Source: Seminavis robusta (taxonomy: Eukaryota > Bacillariophyta > Bacillariophyceae > Naviculales > Naviculaceae). From it: a DNA stretch of 64,000 bases. The translations under genes were made by a program, and so were the position numbers. Below the pieces are notes generated by a model that had not been told where the DNA came from, did no database searches, and saw only the letters and a list, made by a program, of their open reading frames with translations. The stretch spans positions 1 through 64,000 of the forward strand of contig CAICTM010000343.1 of NCBI GenBank assembly GCA_903772945.1, in the 5' to 3' direction. Shown here one piece after another: positions 11,703 to 21,257 of the stretch. How positions within the stretch are numbered: position 1 is the first letter of the stretch; every line of letters begins with the position of its first letter.

Positions 11703-12619
11703 TGCTTCTTCTGATTGATACCTGATTCACTTCACTTAAAATCACTTCACCAATTGATTAACGACAAAGCGCTACTGTACGATTGAGGTGGACTTGAATG
11801 GGATGACCGTCTTTGTGTCTTGTCTTTCCAGATGATGCTCACACTTTTACGGTACGTTCCAATAATAGAGTGACCAGTCTAGTAGCTAACTAGAGCTCCA
11901 GGAATGGAGGAGAGGAGGGCACACTCTCCGCTTGACACTAAAAGATAGGTTGGGCCTGACGATGAAACTGACAACTAGACTAGCTATGGAGCTCTCGGCG
12001 TCTCGACAGTTGCCAAATGTACTAGTACTGTGGAAAAAGGTGATTGAACGCTTTTGTGGTGTGGTGTGGTTGTTTTTGCTTGGTTTCTTCCGTCTGTCAC
12101 ACGGCCAAGCCACAAGCCACAGCGGCATCTTGTGCCTCTTTTCGCCTCTTTCGTCTTCACCAAGGTCTTTTTTGGGGCGTCTTGCGTCGTTCGTATTCGT
12201 TACTATTAACCATGACCCTAACTATGTCTAATGTACAGGTACCTAGGTATCGTTCTCAACGTACCGGTAGCAGAGGGACCCTCACTTGTTCCTCGGCAGG
12301 TACCAGGTACGACTGTACTTTTCGGCGGCTCGACCTTATGCATACTCGCTACTACGATGTAGTACGCTGTCGTACCGTAGTCAACCTTGGTGCCTTGGTG
12401 GTGGTCATGAAGGTTGCGACTGCCATGAGGAAAACCGGCAGGGAGTTGAGGATATTTACTTTACCTTTAATCCCGTACCACTACAGTACCAGAGGCCGTA
12501 AGAACTTTGCACCGCAACTTGCAACGACAAACGATCATTTTTTTCTCTTATCTTGCTTCCCTGCTTCGAGAGCCACACCTTTGTTGGATACATGCTATAC
12601 CTGTCTGTCACCATTCACC
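11703..12619. promoter_or_regulatory. Divergent intergenic region
   Basis: This 917-bp gap separates the Arf-GEF start (minus) from the Ser/Pro-rich gene start (plus), so it must hold both promoters. The plus-strand frame stays open from 12044, but this stretch contains GGTACC-type intergenic motifs and I treat it as leader. No TATA box or other core element could be assigned by eye. Confidence 0.45.
12233..12320. repeat. GGTACC-type motif cluster
   Basis: Repeated GTAC-centred words (AGGTACCTAGGTA, CGTACCGGTAG, GGTACCAGGTACG, TGTAC) lie within 90 bp upstream of the Ser/Pro-rich gene. They are the same motif family as the clusters near 1.7, 15.4, 16.9, 21.0, 24.1, 25.8 and 55.6 kb. Confidence 0.55.
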
Positions 12620-15112
12620 ATGGCATCCTATAGCAATACGGAGAGTGAGCTTATGGAGCTGCTTCAGCTCATGCGAAAACACAAGAATCAGCCACGGCTG
12701 GCATACATCCTAGCCTCTTCTTCAGTGGAACACACAAAGGGAGAACTCTTGGCTGATGTGCTCGACTTTGCAAGAGGAATGCTCGAAATGCACACTGACT
12801 CTGTCCAATCATGCACGTCGATTTTGTTTTCAAACGCAAACAGCGGTATCAATGGAAGCGCTAGCAAAGCAACACGGAGACAGCCATTATCGCCAGCAGC
12901 GCGTCAGGATACTCCCTACAAACGCAAAGATGCAGTCAGTTCCACCAAGTCGCACCAGAAAAACAAAATGGGGGAGAGCAAGGACGACGTACGAGTACTG
13001 GTCAAGCCATCACTAGCACTGGTAGATAAGAGAGATGATGATGAGAATCGTACTGTGGATCCTCCAGTTGTTATCATCGCTGACAGCGCCGAAGATCTAC
13101 CCGACAAACCTGAAACAATCTACACCATGCAAGGGCAGTCAGAAGAGGCCACTCTTCTCAAGCCTCGTTATAAGCATAACCATGATAAGCATAACAGTGA
13201 TAACAAGAAAGATGGCATCTTGGCAACCACGGAAAAATCAAAAACTCGGATCAGTTCAATACAACATGTATCCTCTACGCCAAGAAGCTCCCCAGAAAAG
13301 ATTGGAAGCCCCAGGCAGACTGGTAGCCCTAGGCAGACTGGTACTCGCAGCATTCAGAGGTTGTCGTCGCCTTCGTCAAGACTGGGGACCCCCACCACCA
13401 CCACGACAAGGCTTCGATACGATCGCTACTCATTTTCGCCGACCCGTGACACGGATTCCATGGACGTGCATGCCCCAAGACAAAGAGAGTCTCGGTATGG
13501 AACCACAAGTACGACCAAGCGAATTCCCATTGAGTTTACAGTCGGCAACACAACAACGACAACATTGGTATCCGAGACCCAGTCACATACATCAACACTC
13601 GCAACCAGACCAACTCCTACAAGAAGGCAGAGATCGATCGTTCCTCCTGATCCTACTGCTGCTTCTCCAGTTCCTATTACTTCTCCACTTGCATCGCCTG
13701 CGAGCAGGAAGAAACATGTAATGAACATTCAAGGCTACAAGTTGGATAGCCCCGCAAGTCAAAAACGTGACACAAGGCTCGTTCAGAATGACAGTTTCTC
13801 GGATGCGACCATCATTCGTCATGACGACAGAGCAATACGTACCAGTACCACTTCGGCTGTCATTGCAACGATGAGAATTGACGACAATGACACAAGAAAC
13901 AACTTACAAACTTTCACCGAGGAAAAAATGGCACAACCCCCACCAGCTGTTCTTACACGAAGACCGAGTCCCATTAGGCAAAGGATCTCGCAAGAAGCCC
14001 CTATGCATACTCTAGAGGAACCAGTAGGCATGTCGCCGCCACCATCCAGTGTGATAACGCGGCGACCAAGCCCAGGGAGGCAGAGGTTCACCAATGATAC
14101 TGTCTCTATCAACAAGAAGAAGACAGTTGCCACCACCAGCATGGAAAACTTTGGCTTGCCACGGTCAACTGTGATGTCGCCACCTCCGACGAAACTCACG
14201 ACATCCCTGGCGAATACCAACCCCAGCAACAAGAAGCTGAAGGCACAGTCTCCGACCCAAAAACAGACTGCCACCACTACTACCGGTATGACTGGAGATA
14301 CCGGCAGTGGTCGAAGACGAAGCTCTCCTACGAGTAGAAGACCAAGCTCTCCCACGAGTAGAAGGCCAAGCTCTCCCACGAGTAGAAGACCGAGCCCACC
14401 CAGCGGTGGTAAATCGAGGTTCAGCTCCTCCTCCCCATCACCGTCACCGCGAGGTAGGAAGAAACCAGATGCTGCTTCAAATTTGCAAGGTCTGTCTTCC
14501 GCAAGGCCGGAGATGTCAGTGTCACCCACACCCAGGTCAGCACCAACACCCAGGCGGCGCAATTGCCCCCAAAAGTTGGTACTCAGCAACCGACGCTGCT
14601 TATTTGATGGAACTTTGGCCACCAGCAGGCTCCAGCATTCCAAAGGATTGAAAATAGAAACACTAGAAAAGAACATTGTGTACTTGGGCCTGCAAGGTCT
14701 TATCAGCGGGTCCAGTGGTGTCTTGCTACCGCATTGCTTCTTTGGATGGGATGGGTGGGTAGATCTACCCTATGACCAGCAACAAACTTTCAAGTACTAC
14801 GTCCGTGCGAAAAGCTCTTCCTTTCAGCATTTCGCAGAGTGTCTGAAGCCGGCAGTACAGAGTCCTGGTGACAAAGGCAAGGCTGCTATACCCATCTTTT
14901 GGAGTGATCCTTCTGAGAGTGCGTTTGATCCGTACAGGTCGGCTAGAAGTGTTTTGAGCTTCTATGTGGGTCACTATCTTTTGACAAATCTGGAAGAGTT
15001 TGATCTATGGCTCAACTACAAGGGCGTTTCTTGTCGTGCGGCTCTAACTTTTGCCTTTCATCATTGGGATGATGATCTGGAGAAGAGAATCGACTCGATT
15101 TCTGAGAACTGA
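12620..15112 (+). CDS. Ser/Pro/Thr-rich protein with conserved-looking C-terminal domain, unknown function
   Basis: I chose the ATG at 12620 (CACCATGG context, MASYSNTESELMELLQLMRK) because the open frame upstream runs through intergenic GGTACC repeats; this gives 830 residues. The first 70 residues look helical and globular. The long middle is disordered and basic, with many S/T-P sites and near-perfect tandem repeats of SSPTSRRP (about 14310-14400). Similar RRPSPxRQR motifs recur at about 13960, 14060 and earlier. The last 170 residues look folded and rich in aromatics (LLPHCFFGWDGWVDLPYD, FYVGHYLLTNLEEFDLWLNY). I do not recognise the family. The S-P and R-P repeat style resembles kinase-regulated cytoskeletal or nuclear proteins, but that is only an analogy. 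Confidence 0.75.
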   Translation: MASYSNTESELMELLQLMRKHKNQPRLAYILASSSVEHTKGELLADVLDFARGMLEMHTDSVQSCTSILFSNANSGINGSASKATRRQPLSPAARQDTPYKRKDAVSSTKSHQKNKMGESKDDVRVLVKPSLALVDKRDDDENRTVDPPVVIIADSAEDLPDKPETIYTMQGQSEEATLLKPRYKHNHDKHNSDNKKDGILATTEKSKTRISSIQHVSSTPRSSPEKIGSPRQTGSPRQTGTRSIQRLSSPSSRLGTPTTTTTRLRYDRYSFSPTRDTDSMDVHAPRQRESRYGTTSTTKRIPIEFTVGNTTTTTLVSETQSHTSTLATRPTPTRRQRSIVPPDPTAASPVPITSPLASPASRKKHVMNIQGYKLDSPASQKRDTRLVQNDSFSDATIIRHDDRAIRTSTTSAVIATMRIDDNDTRNNLQTFTEEKMAQPPPAVLTRRPSPIRQRISQEAPMHTLEEPVGMSPPPSSVITRRPSPGRQRFTNDTVSINKKKTVATTSMENFGLPRSTVMSPPPTKLTTSLANTNPSNKKLKAQSPTQKQTATTTTGMTGDTGSGRRRSSPTSRRPSSPTSRRPSSPTSRRPSPPSGGKSRFSSSSPSPSPRGRKKPDAASNLQGLSSARPEMSVSPTPRSAPTPRRRNCPQKLVLSNRRCLFDGTLATSRLQHSKGLKIETLEKNIVYLGLQGLISGSSGVLLPHCFFGWDGWVDLPYDQQQTFKYYVRAKSSSFQHFAECLKPAVQSPGDKGKAAIPIFWSDPSESAFDPYRSARSVLSFYVGHYLLTNLEEFDLWLNYKGVSCRAALTFAFHHWDDDLEKRIDSISEN

Positions 15113-15714
15113 AGCAAGAAGTCGGTCAGCCACCTACGCGACTCGATCGGGGATACGAGGCTGCGGGGTGTGAAAAAGGGAGTTGTGAATAAATCTCTGT
15201 TGAAGCCAGCCACGAAACGCCACAACTATACTGTTGCAAATGTAACTGTTTGGCTGTGTTGACAATCTGCATTCTGCGGTTTTAGTTGTTCTAGCTATTC
15301 AGTCTATGTGTTCTATCTGCAATATATCATTGTTGTGCTGCTTGACTGCCATGAACTTCCACAGCTAGCTAGCTAGGTAGATAGGAGCTTCGTACCGAAA
15401 AAATGAGCAGATGTCAGCAAAAGATATCCTTCCCTTCCAGGCACGGTACTGGTAGGTACTGTATGGTGCCGGTACCGGTGGACATGTACTGAACGTGCTC
15501 ATGTTGTTAATGCTTTTTTGTCTCAAAAGGATTTAATATTCTTGCTTACTGGTACCGCGATGTGGATATGTGGATCCACAGATGCATGGATGCATGCCAC
15601 CCAATGCAGAGCGAATGACGAACAAAAAGATGGATCTGACACGACAACACGTATGTTACTTTCCCCCTTCCACTTGACCATTCATCGTGAAGCCGTTGTT
15701 ACAATACCAGTAGA
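15113..15714. other. Intergenic with GGTACC cluster at 15441-15480
   Basis: It contains the 3' flank of the Ser/Pro-rich gene and the promoter of the reductase gene. GGTACT, GGTACC and CCGGTACCGG words are concentrated at 15441-15480, again at 15550, and a CTAGCTAGCTAGGTAG run lies near 15364-15380. No supported gene. Confidence 0.5.
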
Positions 15715-16836
15715 ATGACGTCCACAACAACGCTGTCCTTGCTCGTTTCTCTCCTTGTTTTGCAAGCCTTATTATCAGTTCCAGTGGTTGGGTTTGGCGA
15801 AATACCAGTAATGAAGACCGAACGTTGCTTGTTAAAGTCGTACCCCGATGGTCCTCTGTCGCCGGACAACTTTGAGTTTGACAGCAAAGAACTGACGAAC
15901 GAGGAAGATCTGCCCCAAGATGCCATTGTGGTGGAACTCAAGCATGTTTCGGTAGATCCCTACATGCGAACCCGTTTCAAGCCAGGGATGGGGTACATTA
16001 TGCCAGGCTTTGAGCTTGGGAAACCGATTGAGAGTGCCTGTGTGGCACAAGTTGTGGCGTCCAAAAACGACAAATACAAAGTTGGAAGTCTGATCACTGG
16101 AATGATGCCATGGGAAACCACCCAAGTAGTCAAAGAACCATCTTTCCAGCCACTACCGCAACTGGATGGAATTCCCAGCTCGTACTTTCTCGGTATTTTG
16201 GGATTGACGGGCTTGTCGGCCTACCTCCCCTTCAAACACTACGCCAAGGACTTTTTGAAAGCCAAAGAGAAACCAGTGGTGTTTGTGTCGGGCTCGGCAG
16301 GAGCTGTCGGATCTGTCTTTGCTCAGCTGTGCAAATCGATTGGTTGCACGGTCTATGGATCCGCTGGAACAGGCGACAAAATCGCCTTGTGCAAGTCCAG
16401 TCTCGGATGTGACGATGCGTTCAATTACAAAGATGGGATAGCAGCAGGATTAGATGGCGTTTTGAAAGATCAAACCATCGATCTTTACTTTGACAATGTC
16501 GGTGGCGAGATGCTGGATGAGGTACTGGTACGAATGAGTATGGGAGGCAAGATCATTTGTTGTGGGTCAATCTCTGGCTATGAAACCAAGGACGAAGACT
16601 TGTACGGTGTTCAAAATCTGTTTTGCGTTACTACCAAACGCCTCCAAATGCAAGGGTTTCTCTTGGGACAATGGGGCGATGAATTGCCACAAGCGAGTCA
16701 AGAACTCGGAGAAATGTTGGCGGCAAAGGATATTGTGGCACAAGAGACTGTTCTCAAGGGATTTGATAAGGTCGTCGAGGGATTGATAGGGCTCTTCAAA
16801 GGAAGCAACACTGGAAAGATGATTATTACTGTATAA
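15715..16836 (+). CDS. MDR-superfamily NADP-dependent oxidoreductase (prostaglandin/LTB4 reductase-like)
   Basis: 373 residues, of which about 345 match the usual zinc-free MDR length. Expected chemistry is NAD(P)H-dependent reduction of alpha,beta-unsaturated carbonyls (family knowledge). Visible features: N-terminal GroES-like part with VSVDPYMRTRF and the proximal GKPIESACVAQVV; a Rossmann fold with the nucleotide-binding VSGSAGAVGSVFAQL (AxxGxxG type); and YFDNVGGEMLDEVL, diagnostic of the PTGR/curcumin-reductase group. Catalytic zinc ligands are absent, as in that group. A hydrophobic leader of about 27 residues (LSLLVSLLVLQALLSVPVVG) suggests ER entry. Cleavage before Phe (VVG-FGE) recalls the diatom plastid signature, though the transit part would be very short. 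The substrate is unknown. Confidence 0.88.
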   Translation: MTSTTTLSLLVSLLVLQALLSVPVVGFGEIPVMKTERCLLKSYPDGPLSPDNFEFDSKELTNEEDLPQDAIVVELKHVSVDPYMRTRFKPGMGYIMPGFELGKPIESACVAQVVASKNDKYKVGSLITGMMPWETTQVVKEPSFQPLPQLDGIPSSYFLGILGLTGLSAYLPFKHYAKDFLKAKEKPVVFVSGSAGAVGSVFAQLCKSIGCTVYGSAGTGDKIALCKSSLGCDDAFNYKDGIAAGLDGVLKDQTIDLYFDNVGGEMLDEVLVRMSMGGKIICCGSISGYETKDEDLYGVQNLFCVTTKRLQMQGFLLGQWGDELPQASQELGEMLAAKDIVAQETVLKGFDKVVEGLIGLFKGSNTGKMIITV

Positions 16837-17287
16837 CTTGAGCTGGGACTTGAATCGAATCGAGTCAATCATCATTACGACAATAATCGCTTTTCTGGAT
16901 GAAACAACGACGAGCAACTGTGTTGGACGCTGGTACCGGCGGTACCGGGACCAGTCACCACCGTTACCGTACGGGCTATCATCTGAACTTGAATATCAGA
17001 GCTGAGCGGCCGTCATCTTCTCTCCCTTGAAACAGTTAACCAGATAGATTTTGAAAATGCTTTCTTCTGCTCGCTAGCTAGACCAACCGCGGACCAATCC
17101 GCACAGGTTTGATACTTGCATTGAAATTGTGTATATGGCACAACGTCAACTAATATACTGGTGCCGGGACGAACATACAATACTAGCTGCCGGTAGTACA
17201 AGCAATCACAACTCTGACTCCCGGAAGTCTTCCTATCACCAGGAACCTCGATCACTGTATACGCAAGACATGAGGACTTGCGCGATC
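16837..17287. other. Intergenic between converging reductase and LRR-like genes
   Basis: Tail-to-tail 3' flanks. A GGTACCGGCGGTACCGGG cluster lies at 16932-16950. Nothing else is supported. Confidence 0.5.
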
Positions 17288-18760
17288 TCAAACATCTGGG
17301 GGGAATTTTCGCTTACGACTGCCTCGGAGCTGAGCTAAGGCTGAGTTGGCCCAGTTTCCAGGCACTTCCCGTAAAAGCCCGTATGTAACATTGGCCATTG
17401 CTATGGGGCCCTCATGAACAAGTTCTTCATTGTTCAATGCAGTAGTCATCAACTGAACCATCTCCTTTTGGGTGGTACCAGGGTCTCTAGCCACTCCACG
17501 ACCATGTTTGTTCAATCTTGTCCAGTACGTAATTTGAATCGATTTCTTTTTGAACATAGCATTTTGGGAAGGTCCAAAGTGAGCTAACTCAAGGGTAGTG
17601 TTCTTGGTCAAAAGTTCCAGCATTCGGATCTGGCATGGGCATCCTCCTTGTGGCATAGGATTAGGCATGCAAACATCTGGGCGCAGGCGTAGTTCCTTTA
17701 GACATTTGCTCTTTGAAACCTCAACAAGGAGGGGGAGGAACAAGTTCCGGTCCGCTGGCAAGTGACACCGGTAGGCCACCTTAAGTGCTATGAGCTCTCT
17801 ACATTGCACAATCTGGCAAATCGACTGGACCTCTTCTTGACTTGGGCTTCGCCCCAATGACAGTGTCAGGCTTATTCAGCTGATCCATGCGTGATACCAA
17901 AGGCGCCAGATCAAAACAACACCCTTTCATGAAGATTGTTAGGTCTTTGATACAACATGATGAAGCTTTGTCGGGTTCATTGTTGATGGATGTCATGATT
18001 TGGGGTAGTGGCGAGTCAAGGAAATTATCCAAGTCAAGGGTGAGCCCTTCAACAACCGATGTTTGGCGAAAGAACAAAGCGACGAATGGTGCCAGTTCTT
18101 CTGCTGTCCAATGCCCCCAATAATCATCAAATCTCCTGGCTTTGGTCACAATCGCTCCAATTGCTTGCATAGCAACCTCATCGCCCATAGAAGGCCTACT
18201 GTCCAGATTCATATCCTCACTAAAATCCCTCATCTCCAATTGATCCCGGAACTGGAATTGATCAATGGTCCCTGGCAAGCTTTTGACCAAGTCAATCATG
18301 AAATCAAGCAGCACATCATCAAATCCGTCAAAACTCAGGCAGAAGGCCAAGGGACAATCGTCAAAGTCGTATGAATTGATCACAGCTTCTGGAAAGCGAG
18401 TCAGAATTTTTTTGGCGCGTTCAAAAGAATCTGGCGCAGGATCATCTTCTATGATGCAGCAAACTGCATACGACAAAAATTCTTCAAAGGTTTGATGACT
18501 TTCCTGTGTCTGCTTGAGCTTTTCTCCCAAAAACGCCACAACATCAAGGTCTGTTTTGTTTTGCCATAGCGGCACGCCTCCAGAAAAGTGTCATAGTCGA
18601 CTGGTCGAGGATCTGCCGCGTAGACCTGTTTTACAACACTCAAGGGTGCTCCAGAGATGGCCACAAGCAGCGTGGGTGGCAGACCCTCCAGATCCTCCAA
18701 GTATACGAAGGGTCTGTCTTCTGAATCGCGGCGAACATCAATGTTGCCTCTGTTGTTCAT
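17288..18760 (-). pseudogene. Diatom LRR-like protein gene broken by two frameshifts
   Basis: Three consecutive frames make one protein of about 490 residues starting MNNRGNIDVRRD at 18760. The first break is a tandem 5-bp duplication (GTTTT GTTTT on the plus strand, 18553-18562); counting the unit once joins FLEACRYGK to TDLDVVAFLGEKL. The second break is in a GGGG run near 17851-17855; one G fewer joins DTVIG to RSPSQEEVQSI. The middle and end have leucine-rich repeat-like segments (LKELRLRPDV, TTLELAHFG) and the ITYWTRLNKHGRG motif common near the C-terminus of diatom LRR-like proteins. Molecular function is unknown; such proteins may bind other proteins. Either a decayed family member or assembly errors in a live gene. 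Confidence 0.65.
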
Positions 18761-18879
18761 CGTCCTTGCTTGCTTGTGCTTCGTACTTTGTGTCGGACCA
18801 TTGTTTGGCTGGACGATCCGGCAATTAGGTGCCCAAGCTAATTATGAATCACGACTGAATTCACAAGCAGGATTTAAAG

Positions 18880-19117
18880 TAGACGATCTCCTAAATAGTC
18901 TCCTAAAACCGGTGCGAGTATCCAAAACGGTCGCCTATTTTTAGGCGATCGCCTAAACGATCGCCTAATTCTTCGATAAACAACCCGTTAAATCCTAGTA
19001 GCAGTATCCTAAATCCGGGCAGTAGCCTAAATAGTCTCCTAATACCGGCAACGGTCGCTTAAACGATCTCCTATTTTTAACCGTCGCCTAAACGGTCGCC
19101 TAAACGATCTCCTATTG
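18880..19117. repeat. Degenerate TCGCCTAA / TCTCCTAA repeat array
   Basis: About 240 bp carries over a dozen copies of a loose unit of the form (A)ACGGTCGCCTAAA or ACGATCTCCTAAA at irregular spacing, mostly in one orientation. It includes a perfect 16-bp palindrome, TTAGGCGATCGCCTAA, at 18941-18956. It lies 120-360 bp upstream of the LRR-like gene start. It is not a CRISPR array, because units are variable and spacers too short. Origin and role are unknown. Confidence 0.7.
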
Positions 19118-19607
19118 GTGACTGTTCAATCGTGAAAGGATCGTCACAAAATCACCATTGCCGGATCGTCCTGTGTCGACGATCGTCGTCTTTTTAGTTT
19201 GCATAGCTCTAACCCTAATCTACGAAACCACTTTTCATGTACGTGTACTTGAGGCACGGTACGGTACTGGACCTGGTGCTTTTGATTTTGAGGTCATGGT
19301 ACTACTTCCGTCGAGGAATGAAGAGTTCTAGCTACTGATCAAAGACTTCCAGCAGAACCTGCCGTGGGGATGGCATGCGGGGTCACGTTCTGTCTGAGTT
19401 GCTATTGTGAAGAGTGCAAACGAAGACTAGCTAGGTTGTTTGGAAGGTGTTTGGAAGTTGTGATACCGGTAGCATTCCTTCCCCCTCCTGCCCGTCCTTA
19501 TTCCCAGAGAAGCCTTGCCCCCCGTTTTTGACACTACGATAGAACCAGCGGATGACTGAATGCTGCCACAGCGGGCCAGATCCCCTCGAAACAAGGAGCC
19601 ATTTTGT
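19118..19607. other. Intergenic, nothing recognised
   Basis: It continues after the TCGCCTAA array with a few GATCGTC words, then a GGCACGGTACGGTACTGG motif near 19254-19270. The 3' flank of the sulfotransferase-like gene occupies the right end. No gene or RNA is supported. Confidence 0.5.
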
Positions 19608-20980
19608 TCACACCATGTCATCGCTGTGGAGGCATTCCGGCGGCAAGAGATGGACGCGAGTTTGCTGCAGTTTGTGCCTCATTTTGTGCAATTGTACGTC
19701 GAGTACGGCATTGGCCACCCGATGGAGCTGGACCATGATAGCCTCTTTGTTATAGAATTCTGTTTGTGAGTCCGAATTGTTCCAAAAGGTGGTGGGACGA
19801 CAGGATTGTACTCGTTCTTGGGGGATACTTGTCCTTGACATCATGGGTAGTATGTTCAAGTGAAAATGGAGCAAACACAAACTTTCCGTCATGCGTTCGG
19901 TGATTCCAAACCATAGCATGTCACCATTCGAATGAGTGTCAATGCCTCCCAAGTACTCCATGACGCCGTAGAGTAGATGATTCTGTTGTTCCACTGGTAC
20001 CGCTTTTTTGTTTCTGACATTGTTGTCATTGTAGGGAGCATAATCCAAGTGCGAGAGAACACTGGATCGATACTGATATTCTTGCAGAAATGCCTTTGTG
20101 GACGCACAATATGGTGTATCATCATGCTTTTGTTTGTGTATCAAGTTTAGGCAAATTTTGCGTCGATAGGTGGATTTTGCTTTGAGTTGTGCATCTGTCA
20201 AGTTTTGGCATTCTTTCGTATTGGACTGGATTCTGATTTGTGTCAGCTGTTTGAGAGTGTATCCATAGCATGCATGGGTGTCATTTTCTGCTTTTGGAAT
20301 ATTGAGTGCCTTGGCCTTTTTTGCCATTTTGCGAGTTTGCAGACCCATTCTTTCATGTTGGAAGCCAGGAATGCGAGTGGCTCTCGGGCCATGGTGAGGT
20401 GTCGAATTCTCTTCTTGGTTTGTTGATGGTCTTGTAGTACATGTAGTAACTTGTACAATTTGGGTCTTCTCCTTGTAGTTGTGGTGTTAGTGTGGAGGTA
20501 GTGTTCATGTGAGTGGGGTCTGTAATTGTCGTGTGAATAGAGCACCTTGTAGTTATTTTGGGGTTGTCTTTGTTGCTGAAATTTGTCAAAATTGAAATGT
20601 CCTGATGGATGGGACCCTGGTACGACAGGTCCCACTTGATTCAGGACCTTGGATACTGACGTTCCTCCTGACTTGAGAGGGTGATAAAAGACCAACAAGT
20701 CAGTGTCCTTGTTGTATGGAATGTCCTTATTCCAAATTCGACCAAGGATCTCGCTGGTTGTGACCGTTTCAGGAAGCTGCCATTTGGAAATCACATGATC
20801 CACAATAACATTCACTGATCCGTCCTGATTTTCTGGTTTTACTTGGAGCGTTTCCGGTACCGGTAGTACCGTGTCGACGCTGCTGGACAAGAAAGCCGTG
20901 TTGTTGTGGAGGATGATCCAATACCGAAACACCAGCACTGCCAGCACCACAACAAACAGCAAAGACAAACAAGATGCCAT
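19608..20980 (-). CDS. Type II membrane sulfotransferase-like protein, one homopolymer frameshift
   Basis: ATG at 20980. A short N-terminal tail and one transmembrane segment (LSLLFVVVLAVLVFRYWIIL) place the catalytic part in the Golgi/ER lumen. The PAPS-binding elements are visible: a 5'-phosphosulfate loop in FYHPLKSGGTSVSKVL and a 3'-phosphate-binding LTMAREPLAFLASNMKEW. The frame then shifts at an A6 run (20319-20324); one extra A joins KLAKWQKK to AKALNIPKAENDTHACYGYTL. The continuation carries the family's C-terminal WFGITERMTESLCLLHFHLN. The total is about 455 residues. Expected activity is sulfate transfer from PAPS to glycan or protein; the acceptor is unknown. It is head-to-head with a second sulfotransferase-like gene. 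Frameshift or assembly error cannot be told apart here. Confidence 0.75.
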
Positions 20981-21257
20981 CTACCGGTGCGTTGTCGTCC
21001 ATCTACTCAAGCTATCGGTACCGGTACGGTATGGACGACAGCCTTCATCGTCGTGTCTTTGAAGCGCCAGAGACCAGAGAGAGCGTTCGTGACTTCGGGT
21101 CGATAATATATATCATTCGATTGAATTCGATTTTCAATCGAGAGCCCATGCCAAGTCGAATAGATTTTTCGGACAACTCCAGGCACCGTTGACCGAAAAA
21201 CGCTCACAAAATGATTCAAAATCCAAGGAAACACCAAAGAAACACCGAGACTTGACC
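20981..21257. promoter_or_regulatory. Short bidirectional promoter region with GGTACCGGTAC motif
   Basis: 277 bp lies between the two divergent sulfotransferase-like start codons and must hold both promoters. It contains CGGTACCGGTACGG at 21016-21029 and an AT-rich GATAATATATATC stretch at about 21101-21115, the best candidate for core-promoter sequence. No factor can be named. Confidence 0.5.

Noticed and set aside
12044-12619. N-terminal extension of the Ser/Pro-rich gene
   Set aside because: The extension begins with a non-domain stretch and passes through GGTACC intergenic repeats. The ATG at 12620 has a good context and starts a more regular sequence.
18880-19117. CRISPR-like array
   Set aside because: Units are variable, partly palindromic and only a few bases apart, with no constant repeat or uniform spacers; the context is eukaryotic.
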